A stretch of 64,000 nt of DNA, taken from contig KZ111165.1 of NCBI GenBank assembly GCA_002077045.2, positions 423,070 to 487,069 of the forward strand, read 5' to 3'. The notes below the pieces were generated by a model that ran no database searches, had not been told where the DNA came from, and saw nothing but the letters and a program-made list of their open reading frames with translations. Below are positions 11,039 through 22,236 of the stretch, in pieces; position 1 is the stretch's first letter, and the number at the start of each line of letters is the position of its first letter. The translations under genes were made by a program, and so were the position numbers. The DNA comes from Rachicladosporium sp. CCFEE 5018. Taxonomy: Eukaryota > Ascomycota > Dothideomycetes > Cladosporiales > Cladosporiaceae.

Positions 11039-13705
11039 ATGCCATCGCTACAAAACAGCAGTGTTGGAGCACGACATCCCAGAGAAGCCCAAGATCTCTT
11101 CGACTTCCCACCCGATCAACATCTCCTGATCACGACGCCTTCACGCGTCCTCTCTTGGGACGCGTCTGGACTCCAAACCCTCTTCAAATCCTCCAAGTCC
11201 GGCATCGCAGCCGCGGCCGAAAGCAAAGATGGCTCAGGCATTCTCGCCGTGGCTGACAAGCACACGGTCGTGCTCCATGACATCAAGCGTGGCAAAGACA
11301 AGAGCTAGGGGCTCACGGCTGAGGAGGACGAAGTCAGGCATCTGAGCTATACGGCGGATTCGAAGAAGCTGTATTTTTCTACGAAGGTCACGAATGCGGT
11401 GCAATGCTACTCTAAGGAGGGTCAGAGGCTGACGAGTCCGCCGGAGATGCTTAGCAGCTCCCCTGTTGTGTTGGCTGTTTCGCCTGATGGCGGATTTATG
11501 GTTACTGCGGAGAGGGATCCGCCTATTGTCTATTTGAAAGACTTGAGAGGAACCAAGGCTTCGACGATGGTCGTGCTGCAAACTTCGGGTACTGGTGTCG
11601 CTGTTGCTGCGTTCCACCCTGAGCAATTTGAGATATTATTGATTGGATTTGAGGACGGCACACTTGCTGTACATGACGCCAGCCGGCTCACTGATGTCGT
11701 CCATTGCGGCATCTACGCTGATCAGAAGCGTGTTGGGAGGGCGGAAATGGGTCTGCTCAATGGCATGCATAAATCTACGTCTTCGAAGCCAGGTGGCAGG
11801 ACCAAGTCGATCACCGGCGCAGCATTTCTACCGCATCATGCACTCAGAGTGATCAGCGTCGGCGCGGATGGGCGATGCAGGCTGTCCGACTTCTCTGGCA
11901 AGCCCACAGTCCTGCGAACATGGCACTGTAGGGTACCGCTGACATGTGTTGCTACCCTGCGCGCTACGAAACCAGCGGCACCTCCATCTCTACATAGTGG
12001 CACCTCGAGTGTTCGTTCGACATATTCGGCAAACTCATTGATAGCTGTTGGCAATGAGCACGGCACCGTCGAGCTTTATACTTCACTCGGCTTGCTGAAG
12101 CAGCGTGTCCAGGTTAGCAGGAAGGGACAAAGGATCATCAGTGTTGAGTGGGTGACTGGTCCTTCACCTGAATGTTCTGCACGTGTCGTACCTCGAGGGA
12201 CAAACATGGTCCTTGACAACCAACCTGCACCTATCCACTCACAACGAACGCAGACGGGCCAGCACGATGGCATTATAGATCCACACTATCTCGGCGTTCA
12301 TCCTGCCTTGCGCCCGTCGGCTACGCTTCGACTGCCTGATCTCTTTCCAGGCATTCGGAAGCTCACCTTCCACCTTGATGAAGAGGACAAGACAAGCACG
12401 GTACGTCGTGCTATGCCACGGCCAGGCACCTCCATCGCCCCGTTGCCTATCGCCGATCGTGATCTTCTCTCGACTGCATCAATGCCCCGGCTAGTAGGGC
12501 AAGCCAGTCGCAATCCGCGACTTAGAAGTGCGCCAATGTCTCGGCCGCGCGTTTCGACAAGCATTTTCGCGAAGCGGACTGTCCCGACATCGCGCAAGAA
12601 GCCTACGATCTCATGGCCGATGGACGTGGAGTCCTTAGCTGGACAGAGCCATGCTACTAGCTCTACATCGTCGACGCGGAGACCAACGGGTAGCCATCGC
12701 CTACGGTCTCAGCATGGCAGCTTGGCAATTCGAGTTCGTCTAAGGACGTACCGTATTTCCAGCCATAATGACCCACATCCCAGGGTAACGTCAACTTTAT
12801 CCTCCACGAAAAGAGCAGAAGTCGGACAAGACGCAACTACTCGATCATTGCTACGCCGGGACCGAAACAATGGGCACGTCCGTGAAGTGCGCGCGGAGCA
12901 TATTGACATTACTCAGTCGAGGGCCGCAGCGGAGTCTTTGACTATGCCACAGCAGCCTGTGCTGTTACCGCCAAAGCCGCCGATTGAGTCACGAGTGCAC
13001 GGTCGCGTCGGCAAATGGGTGACTGACTCGGTATCGGAGGACTCCTGGTCTGCACTACACGAGGATGAGCTGTGGCTTACTTCGGAGGATGAGCAAGTAC
13101 GCTCCACGGCACGTCAACATCACCTATTTCGTCGTGCACAACCCCATCAGACTTCACGATTCTGTGCCGGTCCTGGCAACAGCGGCATTATGGTGCTTCC
13201 AGGACAGAGCACTCTACCACAGGTCAATCAGCGCAATCTTCCTGTTCCCACGCGAGCTAAATCTAGGCGCATCAAGCGCTTTGTACCAGATTCGGACCAT
13301 GTACGGAGTCTGTTCCCGCGAACCTCATCTCTTGGCCGCGGCCGCAAGAAGCAAGGCAAGAGTGTGCGACCGCACGGAAGTACAGCGCAACAACCAGCCC
13401 CTCACACCGTGCCGACTGCGGCACCTGCGTTCAAGACGATCAGTGAGCCAAGAGTGCACGGGAGCTTAGTCAACGCCACTGCTGATGATGGCGTAGAGCC
13501 TCGCAGAGTTCCTGGGCTGCCATATGAAGCTCGCAGCTGCTGTGCGCAGTCAGCTGTGAGAATTCAAGCACTGAAGGGCGAGCTGTCGGCGTTGAAGCTT
13601 AAGCTTGCATCAACGAAGACTGCCAGCAGTGCGCATCAACCCAGCCGACAACATCGCTCGAAAACGCAACAACTGAACCTCCAAAACATGGTGCGCCGCT
13701 CGTGA
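11039..13705 (+). pseudogene. WD40-like protein with C-terminal coiled coil, in-frame TAG
   Basis: An uninterrupted frame of 889 codons except for TAG at 11306-11308 (codon 90). Before the stop the protein reads as beta-propeller blades (VLSWDASG, HTVVLHDIKRG). After it the same frame continues with further blades (VLAVSPDGGFMVTAERD, GFEDGTLAVHDAS, VISVGADGRCRLSD). A long Ser/Arg-rich disordered region follows, and a short Leu/Lys coiled coil ends the protein. The layout is like NEDD1-type or scaffold WD40 proteins, but no specific assignment is made. No splice pair can remove the TAG, so it is either a nonsense mutation or a sequencing error. The start at 11039 is preferred over 10994 because the following residues look like the real N-terminus. 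Confidence 0.65.
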
Positions 13706-14525
13706 GCATGACCGGATTGTCCCAAACTGGGGGATCTTGGAGAAATGCGCTGTTCGTTCGATCGCGCTTTCGAAGGGCCGCCCGGACGACTTCCATGCAG
13801 ATTCCAAATGTGCACGAGTCAGTATGAGACGGATCGTTGACCTATGAACTGTACAAGTTGGTGAGAGATAGAGTCTCACGTGTGTGCATACCTGATGTTG
13901 CCGGCGCCGTTCGCAGCTGACGTCAAGGTGAAGTTTAGGTAAGTCATCGCGGGACGGAAGGCTCCATCCTTGTGCGGGGTTGCGAACCTTGTTGAGAAAT
14001 GTATGTGAGAGATGTTCGATCTCTTCGGTCATCCTGTGAGCCAGAAACTCGGTACGCACACTATGTGTTGCGCGCACGAGGGGAAAGAACTTAAGCGTCA
14101 TGGGTATGAGCAAAAGTCTGCTTTCAGCACAGGTGCCATCGTGTCCAGCTCGGCTACACATCGGCATCGTCTCATCTCCGTCCTATGGCCTGAAACATCT
14201 TGACATGGTTGCGGAAAAGGACCGATCTCTTTCCCCGCCTCTTACTTCACCATTGGCTCGGAGCTTAACTCAATTGGCATGACCTTAGCGGAATTCTGAC
14301 GTGGTGCCGGCATCCTGCTGATGAGTCGACCATACAACGATATGCATGATCACACGGCGCACTGGCCTTCGTAAGGTTCACACGTCATGCTGCCTGCTGC
14401 TATCCAGGATGTAGGTCCGTTGCTCGCGTGAGCTACAACAAGTAAGTACGCCCACGACGGTTTCCTCTTAAAGGCTTCCGTTGCGACCCGCTCTTATTGC
14501 TTTCCGTGTCTACACTATTGCCATA
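13706..14525. other. Intergenic, likely promoter of the sugar transporter
   Basis: About 820 nt upstream of the sugar transporter start. ORFs are short and unsupported on both strands. Confidence 0.5.
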
Positions 14526-17174
14526 ATGTTCGGATCGAAGAACGGGCAGCGCTACTTCGGCTTTCGGGGAGGATGGCTGACTTTCTGGGTCACCGTGGCA
14601 TGTGCCACCGATATGACTCTGGTAAGACCACCTCATGCAATCGACTCTCAGGGAGTCGGAACCATCTTGAGCGCCTGTACATGCGTCCGTCATAACGGTA
14701 GGGCTTCAGAAGAGCCCCCGAGAGGCATCCCTTTGTTCGGCTCAAGCATGGTCTGCGATCTGGCTTCTCTCAGACACCGCGTTGGCACCTCGACACCATA
14801 GACTGTATCGATAGCAGCTTCGCCTGCGGCTCAGTCTTTGGGAGAGATACCTGAGATCAGCGGCATACGGCTGACACAATGTAGTTCGGATACGATCAGG
14901 GTGTCTTCGGAGGCGTGATCGTCACAGATGACTTCCTCGAAACGCTCAACATTGTCGGCGATACGAGTATGATAAGCACGGTGACGGCTTTGTACACCAT
15001 CGGCTGCTTCTTCGGCGCCGTTGCTGCATTCGTCGTTGGTGACATGCTGGGGAGGAAGAAGTCAATCCTTATGGGCACCACTATCATGTCCGTCGGCGCC
15101 ATTCTGCAGATCACGGCTTACAGCGTGCCACATATGATTGTTGGACGTATCGTGGCAGGCATAGGTAATACCGATCCATCCAATCAATTCAATCATGACA
15201 CTGACAGATCAAAGGAAACGGCATTAACACTGTATTTTGACTCTTCTGACTGCCATCCAGCTTCGCTCGCTAATATCCAGTTCTAGTCAACGGTCAGATG
15301 GTGTCCGAGTGACCTCAAGCTTCGCTTGCTGACTTTCGACCGTAGGCACCACCATGGCAAGCCGAGACATCAGCAGCAGCTTGGCGAGGCAAACTCATAG
15401 TCATCGAGCTCATCATGAACATAGCTGGTGGGTCTCAATCTACACCCCAGCTCACCAGCTGCGATCACTGACATTATGACAGGCTTCAGTCTTAGCAACT
15501 GGGTGACGTTCGGCTTCAGCTTCGTCCCTGGACCCATTGCGTGGCGCCTGCCATTGGCTTTCCAGTTCATCTTCATCGTCATCCTTTACGCGACCGTACC
15601 TTGGCTGCCAGAATCTCCTAGATGGCTGGTCATGAAGGGTCGCTTCAAGGAAGCTGAGCAAATCTTGGCAGACCTCGAAGCGAAGGACATTGATGATCCG
15701 ATGATCCAGGCTCAACTCGGTGAGATCAAGTTTGCTGCCAACTACGAACGGGAGCACGCTGTACGAATTCGAGACCTGGTCCGCGGACGGAAAGGCGATC
15801 AGGCTGGGACTTGTACGGTCCGCCGACTGCTGCTCGGAATGGGCTCGCAATTCATGCAGCAATTCTCTGGTACTGCAACTCCCATGATACAGATTGTACG
15901 TGACATAGCTGACTTTTTGTAGGAATCAACGGTGCGATCTTAAGCAATTGGCTATTAATCAAGTCCCTAATATTTGGTTAATAGTCACCTCTTATTACCT
16001 CCCAACGGTGCTAATCCAATCGGTTGGTTTTACCAACCGCATGGCGCGCCTTATAGCGGCCGTTAATTCAGTCAGCTATTTGCTGTTCTCGACCATAGTG
16101 TGTACCTGCGACTTTAGGCTTTTAGGCTGCACTGACTCGCGCAGGGCATTCCGCAAGTCGAGAGATGGGGCCGCCGAAAGATGCTCATGTATGCCGCAGC
16201 TGGGCAATGTTTCTGCTACGTTATCATCACCGCGCTGCTGCGATATAACAAGCTCCCGGGATACGCGCACCAGACGGAAGTCGCCAAAGCTAGCGTGGCG
16301 TTCTTCTTTCTGTACTACGTCTTCTTTGGTAAGGACCGCACCCTTCCTGGCTAGCTCCGCTCTCGCGAAAGTCTGGAGGTCTCATATGCTCCTGCCGACT
16401 GCGCCGTGCCAGTGGTAGTCTTGTCAAAATGGCGGCGGGAGCCTAAAGTCGTGGAGAACTGCCCTCTGACGACTGGCTGCTGCTCTCTCACCGACAGTCT
16501 CGCCGCGGAAGTCGCACTGTAACGCAGTTGAGAGGGGCGCGTGGAACCTTCAGACTATCGACACAACGAAATGTTTGATGAGTGTACTGACAAGTGTCGT
16601 AGGCATTGGAATGCAAGGTGTCCCGTGGCTCTACCCCAGCGAAATCAACTCCCTTTCGATGAAGAATAAGGGCGCCGCTCTTGGAACAGCAACCAACTGG
16701 CTATGTGAGGAATTTCGAATAGCATTGACGTTGTCAGCACTAACAACAGGCAGGCAACTTCATCATAGTCGAGATTACACCCATCGGCATCGATTCCCTA
16801 GGCTGGAAGTTCTACATCATCTGGGCTGTCTTCAACGGAGCCTTCGTACCCCTGGTCTACTTCTTCTACCCGGAGACCTCAGACCGCACGCTCGAAGACA
16901 TCGATAGGTACTTCATGGAGAACCAGAATATCTTCGTCAACAAGGACAAGGTACTACTCACTTTCCACCCCGAATACCCAATAACTGATAGTACGTCTCA
17001 TAGGCTGCGACTTCGGCTAAGCGACCGCTTGAGTATATCGAGCGCGAGGAGACCGAGATCCGCCGGCACAGCTCAGTCAATGTGCGTGCTGCGAGCACGG
17101 CTGCTGAAAAGTACGGCGACCCCGCGGTTGATGATGAAGCGAAGGACGGCGAATTACACAAAGAGATAGTGTAA
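14526..17174 (+). CDS. MFS sugar transporter (11 exons, two micro-exons)
   Basis: Eleven exons: 14526-14621, 14885-15164, 15215-15231, 15346-15427, 15483-15869, 15923-15931, 15985-16097, 16145-16328, 16603-16704, 16754-16950 and 17004-17174. All phases agree and give 545 aa, the usual length of fungal sugar porters. Motifs in order: FGYDQGVFGG (TM1), GDMLGRKK, WQAETS, PESPRW, QQFSGINVTSYY (TM7), ERWGRRKM, PWLYPSEI and PETSDRTLEDID at the end of TM12. The 17-nt exon encodes GNGINT and the 9-nt exon completes SGINV. Introns are mostly 47-55 nt, but three are long: 263 nt (14622-14884), 114 nt (15232-15345) and 274 nt (16329-16602). At the 114-nt intron about two residues of the usual INT(A/S)TAPPWQ block are missing, so another tiny exon may hide there. 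The substrate cannot be told; likely a plasma-membrane hexose or pentose proton symporter. Confidence 0.88.
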
Positions 17175-17768
17175 GGATAGCAGAAAGCTTCTGAAGATCA
17201 ATGAGCCGGACAGGCAACACTCATGGAATAATGCTCATCTTTCAGTGCAACATAGCCCGCTCTTCCGGGAGGTTGAACGGTCTTTTGCTACTGTCATGAG
17301 CACCGCGATAGCGCCTGTGCCTTCGCAGTCGAGTAGAGGCTACTGCTCATACGAGACGTAGAACACAGCGATTTATGGCTCTCGCCAATCGTTCCATCGA
17401 TCGCTGACTGTTGCATTGGGATGTAGAGAAGCTCGAGCGTCGAGCTACAGCCCCGGAGAGTTGTCTCGTCACTGGCGGAAGAGCACGCAGGGCATTTGCT
17501 GATCTCACAACTGATGGCTTTGTTCCGCGGGTGACGGGCAGGAATGGGTGGAGGTGGCCGCAAATGCCTGTCTGTATCGCGTCTAGCCGCTTCGATCCTG
17601 CTGCCAGCCCCTAGATGCGTTCACTGCTGACATCGTGTAGAGTAATTTCAGTTCAGGCGCAGGCGCAAGCCCACATGCAGACCATCGACAATACACACAG
17701 GCTGTTCAATCGACCACCCATCCAACAGTAATTGCTCCGTATTTCATCAAGACTAACATCTCGACATC
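17175..17768. other. Intergenic, nothing recognised
   Basis: About 590 nt between the sugar transporter and a small hypothetical gene. Short ORFs only, no repeats. Confidence 0.5.
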
Positions 17769-18443
17769 ATGAGCTGGCCAAGCCCGTGGCCACGCAATCC
17801 GGCTACTTCCAAGCCATCTGCAAAGGCGCAAAGCACAAGACCACGATCCCCGCCACCGCAGACCCCGTCAACGGCAGTATCGAAGCCAGCAACTACATCT
17901 GCTTCATCAGCACGACCCCTAAGCCCGCCGCCACAGGTCATCAGCTCCGCGCTTTCGACTCGGCCTGGTCTGGCGCAACGACTTCAGACCACACCACCGG
18001 TTCTGCAGTCTACGACGGTGACAGTACAAGTCTCAACAACGCTGGGCGGGCCACAGTACGTCCATCTTGCGCCACAGGATGGCCCGCTTGGGCGTGGACA
18101 TTACTTCACGTCGTCTGATGGATCGAGGGAGTTTTACGCTGCTCCTGCGTCCACGTCTATCATGGCTCTATCGATGCCTTCGATCACTCCGCCACAGGCA
18201 TTTCCTTTCCCGCCGCCGCGTCCACCAGCCGAGCCACTCGATCCTCAATTCGTGGAACTGTTCGACAAGATCATGAAGTACGAACCTAAAGGTGGGGATG
18301 ATGACTATTTTGAGATGATTGACATCAAGGGTGTACTGTATGCTCACTTAGAGAACATGCCAGGGCCAATGGGCGACAAGTATTTCGATAGGCTAGAACG
18401 GAAGTACCGGGAGTTGTACGAAGCGTGGATGAAATCTGGGTAA
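17769..18443 (+). CDS. Hypothetical Pro/Ser-rich protein with acidic helical C-terminus
   Basis: A 224-aa single-exon frame. The first 140 residues are low-complexity (SPPP repeats, Thr/Ser/Ala), and a polyproline stretch PFPPPRPPAEP leads into about 65 residues with a folded look (FVELFDKIMKY, DDDYFEMIDIKGVLYAHLE, YFDRLERKYRELYEAW), probably helical. The family is not recognised. The overlapping +2 frame (17732-18118) is also open but lacks a comparable end. Composition favours the frame given here. A short intron that switches frame in the N-terminal half is possible, so the start is uncertain. Confidence 0.5.
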   Translation: MSWPSPWPRNPATSKPSAKAQSTRPRSPPPQTPSTAVSKPATTSASSARPLSPPPQVISSALSTRPGLAQRLQTTPPVLQSTTVTVQVSTTLGGPQYVHLAPQDGPLGRGHYFTSSDGSREFYAAPASTSIMALSMPSITPPQAFPFPPPRPPAEPLDPQFVELFDKIMKYEPKGGDDDYFEMIDIKGVLYAHLENMPGPMGDKYFDRLERKYRELYEAWMKSG

Positions 18444-18782
18444 CACGAACCTTTCCGCTGCCTGCGAGGCTCAGCAGTGTTTAGACACTATGAGACAGGT
18501 TTCCTGTCACTCTGGTGACGGGTGGCTGGGATGCGCTCTGCGGGAGGTCAATATGGCACATACGATTAGGCCGTATGCGAGCGCCGGGTACTTTGCGGTA
18601 TCCGACATTTGGGACATGTAGCCGCTTGAATGCTCATCTGCAAGTTTGTCACGAACTGCCCAAATGATGCCATGCCTTCGCCATATGCCCGCCATGGGTG
18701 CAACCGAAGGCGTCTTCAGAGCCGCACACTATGTCGAAAGGCAAGACGCAGTACACAGTGCACACGGCCTGCATCTCTTACA

Positions 18783-18789
18783 GGCTAAA
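18783..18789 (+). promoter_or_regulatory. Candidate XlnR-type site (GGCTAAA)
   Basis: Exact match to the GGCTAAA core bound by the xylanolytic regulator XlnR/Xyr1, about 530 nt upstream of the arabinofuranosidase ATG. A 7-mer can occur by chance; the support is its position before a hemicellulase and the second copy nearby. Confidence 0.35.
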
Positions 18790-18820
18790 TTTGTCATGAT
18801 CGAGACTGCGTGCAAAGTGT

Positions 18821-18827
18821 GGCTAAT
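18821..18827 (+). promoter_or_regulatory. Second GGCTAA core (GGCTAAT)
   Basis: Second XlnR-like core, 38 nt after the first and in the same orientation, about 490 nt upstream of the GH51 start. Confidence 0.3.
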
Positions 18828-19252
18828 ACCTGGACAGACTCCATCTACACGACCTTGGCGCGCGGGGATGTGAACTGTTTTCTCCATCATCTTGTCAAGC
18901 TAGACATGGCAGATGCATGCTCTTGACTCGAGCCGACCTGGTACCTGCTTCTAGGTACGGTGGAGGAATGAGATACCGAAAGACTTGTTCGCGTGTTTCG
19001 AGTTGACCACGATCGTTCCATTCGTTCAGTCTAGACTACTCGCGCACCACGAGACATCCTATTCGTGTCTCTTACGCTGCAATTACACTGTTGACCCATT
19101 ACAGTCAACTCTAGGCCCGTGGTCAACTAGTGTGATCGAATCTGGAGATCGTGGAGAAGGACAGGCTGAATGGAGAGCCAAGGTCTTGGTGTCTTGGTAT
19201 CCCGGGTCCTCTGCCAATGTCGACAACCGACCGCAGACATGTCGTCATCTCG

Positions 19253-19258
19253 TATATA
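19253..19258 (+). promoter_or_regulatory. TATA-like element before GH51
   Basis: TATATA located 64 nt before the ATG at 19317, a plausible core promoter position with a short leader. Motif and position only. Confidence 0.35.
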
Positions 19259-19316
19259 GTGCAGCTATGCCCGCCAAAATGGAATGCCTGGACCACCGGC
19301 AACGCCTTGGAACACC

Positions 19317-21481
19317 ATGGCGGCCTTCAAGACTCTCGCTGTCGCAGCTGCCCTCTTGGGAGCGGCGCAAGCTGTTGATGTGAACGTTCGCGCCAATGGC
19401 GGCAACGTTACTGGGAAGTTTGACAAGTTTGGCTATGGATTCTTGCACGAGGTCAGTGGAGCAGTGACATGAGAACGAGTAAATGGAGAGCGACTGACAA
19501 GCATACAGGACATTAACAACTCCGGTGACGGTGGTATCTACGCCGAGTTGATCCAGAACCGCGCGTTCCAATATAGCCCGAGCTACCCGGTGTCGACCGC
19601 GCACTACTCTCCCATCAATGGCGCAAGTCTGGGGATTGAGTTCGTCTCGCCGCCTCTGAGCTCTGCTCTCCCGGCGTCGCTTCGTGTCTCTGCCACCAAC
19701 ACCACAGGCCAAGTCGGCTTCCAGAACGAGGGCTATTGGGGCATCGATGTGAGAGTGCAGAAGTATACTGGCTCGTTCTGGACCAAGGGTGCCTATAAGG
19801 GCGAATTCACCGCCTGGCTAAAGTCTAACTTGACCACTGATGTCTTCGGTCGCGTTCAGGTTCAGTCGAAGTCTGTCGCAGACGCGTGGACTGAGCACAA
19901 GTTTGAGCTCACACCCAGTGTTGCTGCGCCAAGCTCCAACAACACGTTCGCGGTCACCTTCGACCCGGCGGGTACATCTAACGGCACTCTCGACTTCAAC
20001 TTGATTAGCCTCTTCCCTCCCACCTACAAGGGCCGTGCGAACGGTCTCAGGATCGACATCGCTGAGGCTTTGGAAGAGATGAACCCGACTTACCTCCGCT
20101 TCCCAGGTGGTAACATGCTCGAGGGTCTTAGACTCGGAGCTGAGTGGGACTGGAAGGACTCCATCGGTCCTCTGCGCGAGCGACCTGGCTTCGAGGGCGT
20201 GTGGGGCTATCAGCAGACACACGGTCTCGGACTCATTGAGTACCTCGAGTGGGCTGAGGATATGGGACTCCACTTTGGTAAGTCTCATTGATAAACTTGC
20301 ATTTCACAGTAGCTAACTTCTACTCAGCCGTCGGTCTTTACGCCGGCCTTGCTTTGAATGGCAACTACACTACCGAGGCCGAGCTCCAGCCATACATTCA
20401 GGACGCATTGAACGAGATCGAGTTCATCATCGGCCCTGTCACGTCGACTTGGGGTGCGCGCCGTGCTGAGCTCGGACATCCAGAGCCTTTCGAGCTGAAC
20501 TACGTCGAGCTCGGTAACGAGGATTGGCTTGCCGGCTTCCCAGGTGGATGGGAGTCGTACAAGGCTTATCGCTTTCCACTCATGTACGAAGCCGTCTCGA
20601 AAGCCTACCCCGACATTCAGATCATTGCATCCTCCGCAAGCAGCGACCCCAACCCCGAGACTGCTGCTACAGACGGTCTCGACTTCCCGGCTGACGTGCT
20701 TGGTGACTACCACCCATACCGCGAGCCCGATCAGCTAGTTGCCGAGTTTGATCGATTCGATAATGACTTCGGCCACATCGTCGGCGAAGTCGCCGCCGTG
20801 CATGTCAACGGTGGCATTGAGTGGCTCGGCCTGCTCAACCCCTACCCATGGTGGATCGGTGCCGTCGGCGAGTCCGTCTCCCTAATCGGCTATGAGCGTA
20901 ACTCCGACCGCATTCCGATGGTGCTCTATGCTCCGGTCCTCAAGAACATCAACAGGTTCCAGTGGTCTATCACGCTCATCCAGTTTGCAGCTGACCCAGC
21001 ATTGACGACTCGTGCCGTCACTTGGTACGTCTGGTCGCTGTTTGCTCACCATCCAATCACGCACACTCTGCCTACGACCTCGACTTCCGACTACGGCCCA
21101 CTTTACTGGGGTGCCGGACGGGACGATGACCGTGGTGGTGCTCTCGTCTGGAAGGGCGCCGTGTTCAACACGACCAACAGCAGCAGCGTCCCAGTCACCG
21201 TCAACTTCCAGGGTGTCCGCCGCGGCACTAAGGCGAAGTTGACCGTCCTGACCAACCCGGGCGGTGACCCATTCGCCTATAACGACCCGTTCACTGGCGT
21301 CAACATTGTCAAGACTACCGAGACTGAGCTCGTGGCTGGACCTCGCGGTGGCTTCAAGTTCAGCCTGCCGGAGCTTAGTGTCGCTGTCCTCGACACTGAT
21401 GTCGCTGCTGTTAGCAAGGACCCGCCACACCATTACTGGGGTAAGCCCAAGCACTGGAGGGGTCACGGTAGGGGGTGGTAG
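19317..21481 (+). CDS. Secreted GH51 alpha-L-arabinofuranosidase
   Basis: Three exons, 19317-19451, 19509-20277 and 20328-21481, with introns of 57 and 50 nt and consistent phases, giving 685 aa. A signal peptide (MAAFKTLAVAAALLGAAQA) precedes the mature enzyme. Family marks include GYGFLHEDINNSGDGGIYAE near the start, YLRFPGGN, and the acid/base region VELGNEDW. The nucleophile region is probably IVGEVAAVHVNGG. This family removes arabinose side chains from arabinoxylan or arabinan outside the cell. The length matches fungal GH51 (AbfA-type) enzymes. The last 20 residues form an unusual His/Trp/Lys/Gly-rich tail after the final beta-strand. Two GGCTAA cores upstream fit induction by XlnR, but this is inference. 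Confidence 0.93.
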
Positions 21482-22236
21482 ATATGAGGGCAGATATGAC
21501 ACATATTTGGACCACCAGCTAGGATCTACAGTGCTCACGCATAAAGTCCCATATTGTCAGAACAAAGACTTGACAAACTTGCACCCTCGCTCTCCATGAT
21601 CAAATTCGTTAGTATCCGCCGTGTTCACGGTTGTCGCCCCTGCAATTCGGCAAGGCATCATCATCCAGCACTTCGCATCGGTCCCCTTCCTCTATGTTGC
21701 AAGGGACCGCTTGATGCTAGCACGCAGGGCTAATTGTCGAGTCGCGCTGCCTGTGAATCAACATTCGCTTGAAGTCTCGATTCCCTGAGCGATGAGGACT
21801 TCTCGTATACGACGTGCCATCTGTCTCAGAGCTACAGCACGTCCACAGTTGTGTCGTCCAAAACGTGCGAGTGGTCACCGCATCTTGCAAGGATGTTGAG
21901 ACCGAGGCAGCACTGGTAGCAATTGGTGTAAAAGATGACCATGTCTTTGGTAGGGAGTTGGGAAGATCGAGAACTCAGGCTGTAGTCATACGTCGACCAC
22001 GATATCTCCATGAAGCCAAACACAACACAGCAATATTCTTTAGAGCATTTCAAATTTATATAATTACTCATATAAGGCATTCCTATAGGATTTTATAAAG
22101 ATACCGTCGTCGTCTTGTTAACACGTAAGTTTGAGGTTACGCAATACATCCTCGAGAAGGAAGCGCTGAACCACTTGTAAATGATAACCGCTCCACGCTA
22201 GAACATTCATCAGTGCCGACCATTCATTACGCAGGT
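21482..22236. other. Intergenic, AT-rich in part
   Basis: About 755 nt between GH51 and Naa40. The stretch around 22030-22100 is AT-rich and could hold the Naa40 promoter or GH51 3' signals. No gene. Confidence 0.5.

Larger units (their letters stand above)
18444..19316. other. Intergenic, promoter region of the GH51 gene
   Basis: About 870 nt without a gene-like ORF. It contains two GGCTAA elements and a TATA-like box, listed separately. Confidence 0.5.
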
